From Blautia liquoris (lineage in GTDB: Bacteria > Bacillota > Clostridia > Lachnospirales > Lachnospiraceae), in the NCBI RefSeq assembly GCF_015159595.1, contig NZ_CP063304.1, positions 2,852,001 through 2,916,000 on the forward strand: a stretch of 64,000 nucleotides of DNA, read 5' to 3'. Of the stretch, positions 53,647 to 62,629 are shown one piece after another (within the stretch, counting starts at the first letter, position 1; each line of letters opens with the position of its first letter). The notes under the pieces are model-generated. The model had not been told where the DNA came from, made no database searches, and saw nothing but the letters and a program-made list of their open reading frames with translations. The position numbers and the translations under genes were made by a program.

Positions 53647-54647
53647 AAGCGTGCCTCTTTTCCCTCCGTAAAAACGATTCGAAACGTCACCGGATTCTTG
53701 CTGGAATTATCGCCTCTTGCGATGATCAGAGCCATATGCTCGCTGTCCGACTGTCTGTCCTTGTCTGTGTACGATGCTTTTATATTCTGGATTTCATCCA
53801 GAAACCCCGAATCGGGGGCGTAATGCCAGAAGTATTCTTCATATTGGATTCCATCGTAATACCAGGGCTTGGCGAACAGGTTGTAATGAATCAGTTTGGG
53901 AACTCCCGTTTCGTAATTGATTTCGCCGTTATCAATTGCTGTTTCTGGTTTCTTCTTATTCGAAACGGAAGGCATCGTATCCCACTCTTTTGACAGATAG
54001 GTGACTCGCCCGCTGCACAGTGCATTGAGATAGTCCTGATCCGGTGCAATTGTATCAAAGTGGTAGCGGCTCAGCATTCGCAGAAAACGCCCTGCCAGGT
54101 TCGCTTTTCTGAGTTCTCTTAAGTTCATGAGCAAAACTCCGGAGTTAAAGTACTTTCCGGGATCCACGCCCACGCAAAGTCTTACATACCTTTCCAGTTC
54201 CGGGATCTCTGACACCGCGGGATCAACCGCAGCACCCAGCAGATGATCACCAAGTTGCGTCTGATACAGCCGTGAGATATCGCCGGGAACGACAATATCG
54301 CTGTCCAGATAGATTCCCTTGTCAAACTGAGGAAACATCTCGGGAATAAACAATCGGAAATAAATAGTAAGTGTAAAATAATCCGCACGCAGGCGATTTG
54401 AAATATGGTCCTGTATCATTTCCAGCTTTTCTTTCATCCGCACAAAGTGAATCTCGCTCTGCCCGGTCTTGCAGGAAGCGAGCTTTTCACGATTTTGTCG
54501 GCTTAGTTCCTGGTAAATCACGAATACTTCATAATGGTAATCCCGGGAGGCATTTTTCAACATGGAAGATAATGCCACACCGAGAAATGGCGCATAGCCA
54601 TCGTCAATGGTAAAGAAAATTGGTATCGATTCTTTTTCCCTGTTCAT
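53643..54647 (-). CDS. GT8 glycosyltransferase A
   Basis: About 334 residues. It has IPIFFTIDDGYAPFLGVALSSMLKN, KGIYLDSDIVVPGDISRLY (DxD motif DSD), YFNSGVLLMNLREL and APDQDYLNALCSGRVTYL, all standard GT8 blocks. HYNLFAKPWYY near the end is the GT8 HxxxxxKPW. ATG 54647 is preceded by AGGTGG; it overlaps the upstream GT8 gene by 44 bp. Retaining enzyme using UDP-Gal or UDP-Glc in known relatives. Confidence 0.88.
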   Translation of the reverse strand: MNREKESIPIFFTIDDGYAPFLGVALSSMLKNASRDYHYEVFVIYQELSRQNREKLASCKTGQSEIHFVRMKEKLEMIQDHISNRLRADYFTLTIYFRLFIPEMFPQFDKGIYLDSDIVVPGDISRLYQTQLGDHLLGAAVDPAVSEIPELERYVRLCVGVDPGKYFNSGVLLMNLRELRKANLAGRFLRMLSRYHFDTIAPDQDYLNALCSGRVTYLSKEWDTMPSVSNKKKPETAIDNGEINYETGVPKLIHYNLFAKPWYYDGIQYEEYFWHYAPDSGFLDEIQNIKASYTDKDRQSDSEHMALIIARGDNSSKNPVTFRIVFTEGKEARL

Positions 54648-55536
54648 CTGTTTCCACCTGATCTTTCTGCTGATTTTGTTTCTTTCGTGTTTCTGATATC
54701 TGCGTGAATGTCTCAAGCAGAGAATCGTATTCATGCAGTTTCAGCTTGCTGTGCATCTTTTCTACCTCCCACGGCTTTACCGTCACTGTGTGAAGCCATG
54801 GGAGGATGCGAAAGCTCGTTGTAAAATGCTGAAATACGGTGTTTTCCTTCAGTTTTCGCTGTTCATTGAACCGTCGGGGAAGTTTTTTCTTCGAGCTGCA
54901 CAGCCGGTTCAGCGCTGTCTGGTCGGGCAAAAACATCTGTTTGTCCGCACAAAGTTCCCTACATTTTTCCATAAGACGGGTTTTTTTGATTGCTTCCATG
55001 TTTAGGAGGAGAACCCCGGAATTCAGATAATCCATCCTGCGAATGTCCCTGCTATAGAGCCAGCGGCCATAGTGATCGGGCACGCCTGCAATTTCATATC
55101 CCGATAAATCCTGATGATAAAAGTCAGAAAAGTCTCTGCGGCATATGACATCGGCATCCAGATAGAGGATACGGTCCAAAAAAGATGTCGGGCACGCAGC
55201 GGCTGATTGAGGCGGAATCGGAATCTTGTCTGCAAAAAGTCTCAGCATGCAATATGGAGTGAAGTGCGTATCCAGATTGGCATACGGCATTTCCCTTGAA
55301 AATGTTTCTGTAAGGTCAACTCGTGTGACTTGATTTTCAGAATTTTTCTCCTTGACCAGTCGCTTTAGATCTTCGGCAAACCAAGACGAGATTGGATTGT
55401 AATTTCTGGTTTCGGTTGAAAGTCTCATCGTCAGCACGAAGATGTGCAGCGGATCCTCTGTGTGATTTAGGATTGATAAAGTGGAGAGCAGCAGGCCGTC
55501 TTCCATCTTTTGGTCCCCGCAATAAAGGATATTCAT
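54604..55536 (-). CDS. GT8 glycosyltransferase B
   Basis: About 310 residues. MNILYCGDQKMEDGLLLSTLSILN at the start, LYLDADVICRRDFSDFY (DAD), DYLNSGVLLLNMEAIKK and FLPDQTALNRL mark GT8, and LPWLHTVTVKPWEV carries the H..KPW motif. GAGGAG precedes ATG 55536. It stands directly between acyltransferase B and GT8 A. Confidence 0.86.
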   Translation of the reverse strand: MNILYCGDQKMEDGLLLSTLSILNHTEDPLHIFVLTMRLSTETRNYNPISSWFAEDLKRLVKEKNSENQVTRVDLTETFSREMPYANLDTHFTPYCMLRLFADKIPIPPQSAAACPTSFLDRILYLDADVICRRDFSDFYHQDLSGYEIAGVPDHYGRWLYSRDIRRMDYLNSGVLLLNMEAIKKTRLMEKCRELCADKQMFLPDQTALNRLCSSKKKLPRRFNEQRKLKENTVFQHFTTSFRILPWLHTVTVKPWEVEKMHSKLKLHEYDSLLETFTQISETRKKQNQQKDQVETDEQGKRIDTNFLYH

Positions 55537-55556
55537 AAAGTCTTCTCCTCTTCCTG

Positions 55557-56336
55557 TCAACTTTTTTTCTGTTTGGTTTCCTGTTCATAGATTACGTATG
55601 TACAGGTATTTTCCCGACTGCGCCTAAGCATGCATTGATAGATCTCATCGCGCAGTCCTTTCTTTTGTTCTTTGTATTGCATCTGCCCATCCGGGTAAAA
55701 GGGTCCGTCGATATAGACTGTGACTTTTGGCTTTTTGTGGTGTCTTCGCTTCTGATAAGTGGTTGTCATACAAAAAGAAGGAACTTTGTACCGCACCGGA
55801 TAGGTAAAGGATGCTGTCCCGAATGGACGGATCCTGGTGCACCACGGCCAGACATGAGCCTCCGGGTAAAGTACGATGCAGCATTTCTCAAGGATTCTCT
55901 GCCGGATGGCCTGCTGGAATTTTTTCATCCCATCCGTACCATCCGGCACCGGCAGAGCACCCAGGTAAGGGAGAAGTGGGCCGAGTACCGGTACTTTTAA
56001 ATTTGCCGGACTTACCACCGCATAACCTCGTCTGGGAAATACCGCTCGAATCGGGATCCATGCATCCCCCGCAGGCTGTGTATGATTCCCGTAGATAAAG
56101 CAGCCCATGCCGCGATATTTTCTTAAAATCTTTCGATTTTTGATCTGCACATGCAGGATGAATCTGCAGTAGAAAAAAGCTGCCGCCTCACCGAGACGAT
56201 AAATCAGGGCAGATAAAACCCGGTGGCCTGCATGTTCACAGATCCAGGTGTAATCGGGCGGAAGTTTGTAGGACTGATCCCGGCTTGTTACAAAATCATC
56301 AAAATAGGTTTTATAGTATCTGATCACTAGTTTCAC
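55557..56336 (-). CDS. 1-acyl-glycerophosphate acyltransferase-like (PlsC) B
   Basis: 259 residues. GCFIYGNHTQPAGDAW has NHxxxxxD, the family motif with one extra residue compared with the strict HX4D spacing. VLYPEAHVWPWCTRIRPFGTASFTYPVRYKVPSF corresponds to the EGxR region. GTG at 56336 with AAAGG is the likely start. It is first in the operon, so both ends of the operon encode acyltransferase-like proteins. Confidence 0.78.
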   Translation of the reverse strand: MKLVIRYYKTYFDDFVTSRDQSYKLPPDYTWICEHAGHRVLSALIYRLGEAAAFFYCRFILHVQIKNRKILRKYRGMGCFIYGNHTQPAGDAWIPIRAVFPRRGYAVVSPANLKVPVLGPLLPYLGALPVPDGTDGMKKFQQAIRQRILEKCCIVLYPEAHVWPWCTRIRPFGTASFTYPVRYKVPSFCMTTTYQKRRHHKKPKVTVYIDGPFYPDGQMQYKEQKKGLRDEIYQCMLRRSRENTCTYVIYEQETKQKKS

Positions 56337-56495
56337 ATAACCTTTAAGGTAGCTTTGTCAATAGATTCTCTTATAGATACTTTTGACAAAAATGCTTTCA
56401 ATTATACAGGATTTCAAGTATACTTAAGAGTGACAAAAAGATGCTGCGCCGACGTCCCAAGACGCAGGGCAGCACGACAAAAGGAGGGTTTTCTT

Positions 56496-57488
56496 ATGTA
56501 TCAGGCTTCATCCAAACGTTATGAATCGATGTTTTATCCTCATGCTGGAATCAGCGGGCTTAAGCTTCCGGCGATATCTCTGGGATTCTGGCATAATTTC
56601 GGCGACACTGCCTCTTACGATAACATGAAAGAACTGACTTTCACTGCCTTCGACCATGGGATTACACACTTTGACCTTGCAAATAATTATGGACCTGCAC
56701 CCGGAAGCGCCGAGAAGAATCTCGGACGGATTCTAAGAGAAAACTTCCAGGCATATCGCGATGAACTGGTGATCAGTACCAAGGCCGGTTACGATATGTG
56801 GGACGGCCCCTACGGAAACTGGGGAAGCCGCAAATATCTTATGGCAAGTCTCGATCAGAGCCTGAGACGTATGGGGCTTGATTATGTGGATATCTTCTAT
56901 CATCACCGCATGGACCCTGACACTCCGCTTGCGGAAACCATGGGTGCGCTCTCACAGGCCGTGACAAGCGGAAAAGCACTTTACGTGGGACTGTCCAACT
57001 ATGACGGAGAGACACTTAAAAGAGCGGCAGCCATTCTGGATGATCTGCACTGCCCATTTATCATCAATCAGAACCGTTACAACATCTTTGATCGGACGAT
57101 CGAGAAGAACGGACTGAAAGAGACCTCTGTCAAACTCGGGAAAGGGATTATTTCTTTTAGTCCGCTGGAACAGGGACTGCTCACGGACCGGTATCTGCAT
57201 GGAATCCCGGATCACAGCCGAATCAAGACAGACGGTCGTTTCCTGAACGCTTCTTCGCTGACCGAGAAACGTATGTCACAGATCCACAGGCTGAATGATC
57301 TCGCCAAAAGGCGTGGACAGACCCTGGCGGAAATGTCGCTTGCCTGGATTCTACGTGACGGAGAAGTCACAAGTGTCCTGATCGGTGCTTCGATGTCTTC
57401 CCAGATCCTTGACAATATCAAGGCACTGGAGAATACGAACTTTACAAAAGAAGAACTGAGAAAGATTGATGAAATATCATTAGAATAA
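56496..57488 (+). CDS. Aldo/keto reductase (YghZ-like)
   Basis: About 330 residues. SKRYESMFYPHAGISGLKLPAISLGFWHNFG is the start signature of YghZ/glyceraldehyde-3-phosphate reductase-like AKRs. HFDLANNYGPAPGSAEKNLGRIL contains the catalytic Asp and Tyr, ISTKAGYDMW the Lys, and YHHRMD the His. NADPH-dependent aldehyde reductase, perhaps detoxifying methylglyoxal-type aldehydes. AAAGGAGGG precedes ATG 56496. It converges on the FtsX-like gene and shares a bidirectional terminator. Confidence 0.92.
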   Translation: MYQASSKRYESMFYPHAGISGLKLPAISLGFWHNFGDTASYDNMKELTFTAFDHGITHFDLANNYGPAPGSAEKNLGRILRENFQAYRDELVISTKAGYDMWDGPYGNWGSRKYLMASLDQSLRRMGLDYVDIFYHHRMDPDTPLAETMGALSQAVTSGKALYVGLSNYDGETLKRAAAILDDLHCPFIINQNRYNIFDRTIEKNGLKETSVKLGKGIISFSPLEQGLLTDRYLHGIPDHSRIKTDGRFLNASSLTEKRMSQIHRLNDLAKRRGQTLAEMSLAWILRDGEVTSVLIGASMSSQILDNIKALENTNFTKEELRKIDEISLE

Positions 57489-57519
57489 GAAGTTATTGAA
57501 AACGGCAACACAGTCAGAT

Positions 57520-57559
57520 AGGTCCGGATATCCGTTCGTTAACACGGGTATCCGGACCT
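57520..57559. terminator. Convergent bidirectional terminator
   Basis: AGGTCCGGATATCCG (57520-57534) and CGGGTATCCGGACCT (57545-57559) form a 15-bp stem with one G-T pair. Located between the converging AKR (stop 57488) and FtsX-like (stop 57569) genes. Confidence 0.8.
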
Positions 57560-57568
57560 TCCTATTCT

Positions 57569-60500
57569 TTATTCGTTTGCTTGGTATGTCTCCGGCATAT
57601 CTGCCTGTTTCACTGCATATTTCAGCTTGTGTTTCACATATATGCCCAGCAGAACCGTGAACACGGCGATCATGACGGCCGGCACCACAAATGGTGTGGC
57701 TGACAGTGCCGAATCGAACACGGCAGCGTCCGGCGATACGACTTTTAGAATCGATTGATGCAGGACTTCGCCAATCGCGAATCCGGCAGCGATTCCAACT
57801 GCCGTCAGCAACAGAATCTTCCGGGAGCCGATCCTCGGGGCGGAAGATGTTTCTCGGATCCGCTCTGAAACGCTTATGTCTGCCAGATGATAGTAAATCA
57901 AGATTCCAAGTATTGTCGCTATGATAATCAGTACTTTCATCATCTGACCGAGAACGCCGAATTGTTTCTCGTTCGTCCCGGCAATCGAAGACCGGACACT
58001 GAATCCGGCAAAAAGGAGGGAAACCGTGCCTGTAACGCCGATGATCGTCATCCACATCCTCTTTGGATGTCTCATCGGGTGCCGCCGCGGCTTTTTTACT
58101 GTTGCGATCCTCACAGGAAGTGCTGCGCTTATCAGTGCAAGTACAAGGGCAGCCAGCGTGATCCCCGGATGAAACTGCAATTTGATCTTCGGCAGGGTGA
58201 ATCCGGCCTTATATGCATCGCATACGATCCGTGGCAGAAGGATGTGTCCCAGCATAATGCCAAGAACAGCTCCTGTAAGACTCGCACTCAGACTATAATA
58301 GAGATACCTCTTTGTCACATTCCCTTCGTTACAGGCCGGTGCTTTTTGCTTTTCTGTATTCTCATGCTCTTCTTCGATAAAACTGGTGATCGTGGACCAT
58401 ATGAATACTGCCGCAATGAGGTATAAAACGATCGGAATTACCATCGCCAGAGAGTCCATGATTCGAGAAATGCTGTCATAGACTTTATATCCTTCTGCTC
58501 CCGGCATCTCTTTACGGCCATTTACTAAATACATGGGGGCCTTTAAACCATCCAGAATCTGCTGTGTCTCATCCAGCTTCTCCTCCTGTTCTCGAATTAC
58601 CTGCTCTGCATCCGGCTTTTTCTCCTGGAATTCCTGCGTTCTTTGCTGATACTCTTTCTCACTGTCCTCCAGTTCTTTTCTGGCATCTGTCAGTTGTTCT
58701 TCGCCGCCTGCCTTTTCAGAACCCATCTGATTTTGAGCCTTGGCCAGATCTTCTCCTCTGCTCTCAAGCTCCGCTTGTGCCTGACGAAGTCTATTGACAT
58801 TTTTCTTGTACTGCGCAGAGTTTTTGTTCAGAGAAACGACTGCTGTCTTCCATGCGGATAAGCTGTTATAGTAGTTTCTCTTGCTCTGATTATACGTGGC
58901 AATCCCCTGATTGTACTCTTTTAAGGCTTCCTGATATTCTGCTTCCTTCTTGGAAAGCTGTTCCTCGTCTTGTACAAGTCCCGCCTTCGCATCCTGAATC
59001 TGTTGATTGATCTGATTCATCTGATCTCTTAATTCCTGTAGATGTGTATTGCTTCGATTTAAGGCATCGGAGGCATCTTGTAAACTGCTTTTTTCCTGTT
59101 TTAATTCTGAATTCTTGCTGTCGGCCCTTTCCTTTGCCTGATCTGCCTTTGGCTGCAGTTCATCTACCTTTGCCAAAGCCAGATCTCTTGCTTTCACGGC
59201 CGCATCATAATCTCCCGCTACGAATGTATGGTACTGCTGACTTAACTGATCATACTGATCCTTAAGTTCCTTCTTTTTATCTGGATCTTCTGTAGTGTCA
59301 ATCTGTGAAAGGAGACGATTAAGTCTGTTCTCGTATTCTGTCTTCTTGTTGTCCTGCTGTACAAAAGTGGCTTTGGCAGTATCATGTTTCACTTTTGCCT
59401 CATTCAGCTGCTTTAAGGCCTGTTCCCAATCTTTCACTAGCGTATCATATTCGGACTGAAGATGTTCGACTTCCTTTTCCCGCCTGCTATATTCCGCCTG
59501 CTGCTTGCCCAGTTCATTTTCAAGGAGGGCATTTTGCCCTTGCAGATCCAACATCTGATTCTGGTTTTCCGCTAACTTGCGGTATCGCGCCTTAATCTGT
59601 TGTTTTGCCTGTGCGATCGTCTCCGGTGCCACCTGAAGTTCACTGTTGGCCTGGTCCAGATCTACTTTCGCCGATTGGAGCTGTTGTCTCACCATCTCCA
59701 GCTGATCACCGCTCTCGCTGACCGAAACTTTCCCGGAATTTAACTGCTTTTTCCCCTTTTTTAGTTGGCTCTGCGCCGTCTTAAGGGAGGATTTCGCACT
59801 GGCAACCTGATTCTTCCCGTTTAATATCTTGCCGCTGGCAGCTGCCACCTTTCCGTTTAACTCTCCTTCATTTTCAGCGAGCTGACTTTTCGTATTCTCC
59901 AGCTTCTCCTTTGCATCCGTAAGCTGATGTTGTACATCCCGAAGTTTCTTTTTGCTCTCTGCGATCTGCCGGCGTCTTTCATCGATTTGCTTTTGATACT
60001 CTTGTGTCATCGATTTCATACGAATCTCAGGCTGATCTTTTAAAAGTTTGCCAAGCTCATCCTTGTGGGTTTGAATCTTGTCCTCGTATGCTTTTGAATA
60101 TGGATCCAGTTTTGCAGTGTCTTTGAAGTTCATGCGGGCAGCCATATAGACGTCGGAATCAAACGCATTCGGTTTTACTGTGGCGTACCCTTTAAGTTCG
60201 CCGGAACCTTCGGTGGAAGATCCCATATTGGTTCTGGAAATGATCTCTCCGGAGTATATGTATCCGGTCACTTTGAACCTGTCCTGTTTCAGTGTTTTCT
60301 TTCCGAAAACATTTTCTTTCTCTGTAAATGCTATCGTATCGCCAATCTTATAATCTCCGGCATGGTCATAATCCAGAGCAATCTCGTCCTCACTTTTGGG
60401 AATCTTGCCTTCTACGAGGCGAACGTCTGAAATCTGCTCCGGAAGTGAAAACACACGGAAGCTCTTATCCGTATCTTTTACGGTCACATCCTGCTGATAT

Positions 60501-60772
60501 CCATACTCTATGCCCGTCGTCCCTTTTATCTGGTCTATGATTTTCTGGTCCGTCTTGTCCAGTCCAAAATCGCTGACAACCGCAAGATCAGCGACATGTA
60601 ACCGGTTAATATAATTCCCTGCGGTAGTGCGCATATCTGGTCCTGTAACGGATAAACCGACCAGGATAAAGGAGCCAAGTGCCATGAATCCGGCGATTGA
60701 CAGGAAGCGCCACTTTGATTCTCGTATTGACCGATGGATATCTCTCCACAGTGTTTTCTTATCTTTATTCAT
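57569..60772 (-). CDS. Giant coiled-coil FtsX/MacB-like membrane protein
   Basis: About 1067 residues. The N-terminus SKWRFLSIAGFMALGSFILVGLSVTGPDMR is the first helix of the FtsX/MacB permease fold, followed by a MacB-like periplasmic domain. Residues ~240-760 are a very long coiled coil of QLxxAKxxL repeats. The C-terminal part holds two groups of helices. In related permeases the cytosolic loops carry ExRTQIGTLKALGY; here both copies are degenerate (EHENTEKQKAPACNEGNV and SERIRETSSAPRIGSRKI). About 150 residues between SIAGTNEKQFGVL and the final helices appear deleted relative to relatives. No ATPase gene is adjacent. Confidence 0.75.
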   Translation of the reverse strand: MNKDKKTLWRDIHRSIRESKWRFLSIAGFMALGSFILVGLSVTGPDMRTTAGNYINRLHVADLAVVSDFGLDKTDQKIIDQIKGTTGIEYGYQQDVTVKDTDKSFRVFSLPEQISDVRLVEGKIPKSEDEIALDYDHAGDYKIGDTIAFTEKENVFGKKTLKQDRFKVTGYIYSGEIISRTNMGSSTEGSGELKGYATVKPNAFDSDVYMAARMNFKDTAKLDPYSKAYEDKIQTHKDELGKLLKDQPEIRMKSMTQEYQKQIDERRRQIAESKKKLRDVQHQLTDAKEKLENTKSQLAENEGELNGKVAAASGKILNGKNQVASAKSSLKTAQSQLKKGKKQLNSGKVSVSESGDQLEMVRQQLQSAKVDLDQANSELQVAPETIAQAKQQIKARYRKLAENQNQMLDLQGQNALLENELGKQQAEYSRREKEVEHLQSEYDTLVKDWEQALKQLNEAKVKHDTAKATFVQQDNKKTEYENRLNRLLSQIDTTEDPDKKKELKDQYDQLSQQYHTFVAGDYDAAVKARDLALAKVDELQPKADQAKERADSKNSELKQEKSSLQDASDALNRSNTHLQELRDQMNQINQQIQDAKAGLVQDEEQLSKKEAEYQEALKEYNQGIATYNQSKRNYYNSLSAWKTAVVSLNKNSAQYKKNVNRLRQAQAELESRGEDLAKAQNQMGSEKAGGEEQLTDARKELEDSEKEYQQRTQEFQEKKPDAEQVIREQEEKLDETQQILDGLKAPMYLVNGRKEMPGAEGYKVYDSISRIMDSLAMVIPIVLYLIAAVFIWSTITSFIEEEHENTEKQKAPACNEGNVTKRYLYYSLSASLTGAVLGIMLGHILLPRIVCDAYKAGFTLPKIKLQFHPGITLAALVLALISAALPVRIATVKKPRRHPMRHPKRMWMTIIGVTGTVSLLFAGFSVRSSIAGTNEKQFGVLGQMMKVLIIIATILGILIYYHLADISVSERIRETSSAPRIGSRKILLLTAVGIAAGFAIGEVLHQSILKVVSPDAAVFDSALSATPFVVPAVMIAVFTVLLGIYVKHKLKYAVKQADMPETYQANE

Positions 60773-60906
60773 AACCCATTCACCCACTTTAGCATTCGCA
60801 TATGTAACAGCAGCATCAGCTGCCTAGTATCTTCGATGATAATTATTATAACATTTAAGTTATTGACTTGCCAGTGTAAGGGAAAGTAATAAAAAAAAGT
60901 TAATTA
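60773..60906 (-). promoter_or_regulatory. Upstream region of FtsX-like gene
   Basis: Contains GGGTGAATGGG as a weak ribosome binding site and AT-rich stretch with TTATTATAACAT (60841-60852), which on the minus strand could form a -10. A long A/T tract lies at 60888-60915. Confidence 0.35.
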
Positions 60907-60945
60907 AAAAAGGCGATATCAATTCCTAATGAATGATATCGTCTT
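60907..60945 (-). terminator. Terminator upstream of FtsX-like gene
   Basis: AAAGGCGATATCA and TGATATCGTCTTT (one G-U pair) form a 13-bp stem at ~60908-60942. On the minus strand it is followed by CCTTTTTTTAATTAACTTTTTTTT, a strong terminator for transcripts entering from the phage side. Confidence 0.8.
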
Positions 60946-61136
60946 TCTAACACTGCCGGCGACCGGACTAGAATATGTAGTGACACAAACAGAAATATGA
61001 TGACAAACATTGGCTATAAGCCACTTACTAACTGAACAAAGTGACATAGTAAGAAACAAGTTGACAATATTTGCCCCATTTTTGCCCCATAAAACCAATA
61101 CAATATTTAGCCCGGATCCATAATGGTCCGGGTTTT
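60946..61136. other. Prophage boundary region (attR/attL candidate)
   Basis: Gene-free 190 bp between the host terminator and the lysin. It contains repeated TTTGCCCCAT (61071 and 61082), ACAATATTT at 61065 and 61100, and a plus-strand terminator-like hairpin GCCCGGATC..GGTCCGGG with T6 at 61111-61138. The phage attachment site must lie here if the prophage is integrated, but the other att copy is outside the window. Confidence 0.5.
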
Positions 61137-62285
61137 TTATAAGGATTGCTGGTTAAGCCAGCGCTGAAATGCAGAAATACATCTTGATGGATTAGACAGC
61201 ACACCATCTTCTGGCAGTCCAAACTTGTGTTGCAATCCTTTGATGAATTCCGGCCCGATATACCCGTCTTCTGGCAGGCCTAACCAGTGTTGCATTGCGC
61301 GGACAAGTTGTGATCCACCATGCTTTGTATTCGACCACTCTATGGATGCTATAATGCCAGCACATATCGGTTTATATACTGACAGCTGATTACTAATAAT
61401 ACCATCCTGAGGAAGTCCCCAGTGCTTCTGTGCTAGCTTTGTTGTATCTCTACCCCACTGGCCATTCTCTTTAATAGTCTGCTTTACAGCTTCTGGCTTT
61501 GACTGTAGTGCAGGTTTAGCGGGTGCATCCGGCTTTGATCTATCGTATTTCACGTAGTTTTTATGCATATACCCCACAGTATTCAGTGCCTTAATATGCA
61601 CCCAATCGCCATTCGTGCTTCCGTCTACTTCAAATCGATTGCCTTTCCCGAGAGCGAACATAATAGTACCATCAGGCACCATTCTCACATTGACGTTGTT
61701 TCCTGTGCATGTCGCTGTCCCTTTGGCTTTCCATCCCAATGCCGGCGCAGGAGATGAATTACTACCTGCCCCATAATCAATAATGCAGAAACAATCAATT
61801 TTGCTATCATTGATATTGTAAGATTTCTTTTTTACCTGTCCGCCGTTCCGATCGTAACTCTTTGGGCTTGTATTGCCCTCGATCGTAGTAATAACATTGC
61901 CCCTGATCGCAACTACTCGCCCCATATGAGACTGCTTAAATATTACCAGGGCACCCAGTTGCGGTGTACGTGATCTCTTGCCTGCAGGGAATCTGTTTCG
62001 GGTACCAAACACATTGTATCCCCAATAGCTAGATCGAGACATGTTCCAGTGACTGAGAGCAGTATCTAACCCAAATTCCTGACACTCCAGCCAAAATTGA
62101 AATGTAGCACACCACGGCTGAGCCTGACAGCCCATTAACCCGTGGTTGCTGATATCTCGGGCGTACTTTGTGTAGTTGTTCACCCCCTTGTTTCCCGTCT
62201 TACTATCTAAATTAGAATTACTGGCTTTTTCGATGTACCCTAGTTCGTTTTCTGCACGACTGAACAGCCCTTGTAATGATCCCAT
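61137..62285 (-). CDS. Phage endolysin (CHAP/SH3/peptidoglycan-binding)
   Basis: 382 residues in three parts. Residues 1-165 form a CHAP-like amidase/peptidase: AQPWCATFQFWL holds the catalytic Cys, SHMGRVVAIRGNVITTIEGNT the His and acidic residue. Residues 175-235 are an SH3b domain (GTATCTGNNVNVRMVPDG...VHIKALNTVGYMHKNYV). The rest (250-382) contains repeated GLPxDGxx segments, the cell-wall-binding repeats of clostridial lysins. GGAGG precedes ATG. Confidence 0.9.
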   Translation of the reverse strand: MGSLQGLFSRAENELGYIEKASNSNLDSKTGNKGVNNYTKYARDISNHGLMGCQAQPWCATFQFWLECQEFGLDTALSHWNMSRSSYWGYNVFGTRNRFPAGKRSRTPQLGALVIFKQSHMGRVVAIRGNVITTIEGNTSPKSYDRNGGQVKKKSYNINDSKIDCFCIIDYGAGSNSSPAPALGWKAKGTATCTGNNVNVRMVPDGTIMFALGKGNRFEVDGSTNGDWVHIKALNTVGYMHKNYVKYDRSKPDAPAKPALQSKPEAVKQTIKENGQWGRDTTKLAQKHWGLPQDGIISNQLSVYKPICAGIIASIEWSNTKHGGSQLVRAMQHWLGLPEDGYIGPEFIKGLQHKFGLPEDGVLSNPSRCISAFQRWLNQQSL

Positions 62286-62314
62286 GTTCTTATACCTCCA
62301 TTAAAAACGAGGGC

Positions 62315-62629
62315 TTATTTGCCCTCTATGTGATCTTGTTCCGGTATCTCTGGTTTCTTCTGTCCGTCTCTGTCTAATAAGTTCCGCAACATCTCATATA
62401 GACCAGTACTTGCCAGACCGCTTATCATGCCACCGAGAACGACCTCCGCATTGATGCCGGGATAATTCATGACGATGGCAATCACAACTCCCAGAATCAG
62501 CGCAGACAACGGTATGTACCGGTTCGGCAGTCTGGGAATCGCAGTTTTAATTACAAATCCTACGAGCAGACAAATACCTAAAATTATCGGGTTGATATAA
62601 TTTGTCAAAAATGTTAGATCCATATTCAT
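62315..62629 (-). CDS. Phage holin (Hol44-like)
   Basis: 104 residues with three hydrophobic segments (INPIILGICLLVGFVIKTAI, YIPLSALILGVVIAIVM, VVLGGMISGLASTGLYEML) and a charged tail RDGQKKPEIPEQDHIEGK. Matches the Phage_holin_5/Hol44 architecture. The ATG at 62629 overlaps the upstream stop (ATGA); the ATG at 62623 has better spacing to AAAGGA. Makes the lysis pore for the endolysin, 29 bp downstream. Confidence 0.83.
   Translation of the reverse strand: MNMDLTFLTNYINPIILGICLLVGFVIKTAIPRLPNRYIPLSALILGVVIAIVMNYPGINAEVVLGGMISGLASTGLYEMLRNLLDRDGQKKPEIPEQDHIEGK

Noticed and set aside
54733-55005. Plus-strand ORF inside GT8 B
   Set aside because: Antisense shadow of the GT8 coding sequence; no supporting signals.
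57480-58055. Separate protein in the frame overlapping the FtsX-like C-terminus
   Set aside because: It is in another frame of the same DNA, without a start signal, and the FtsX-like frame shows clear membrane helices there.
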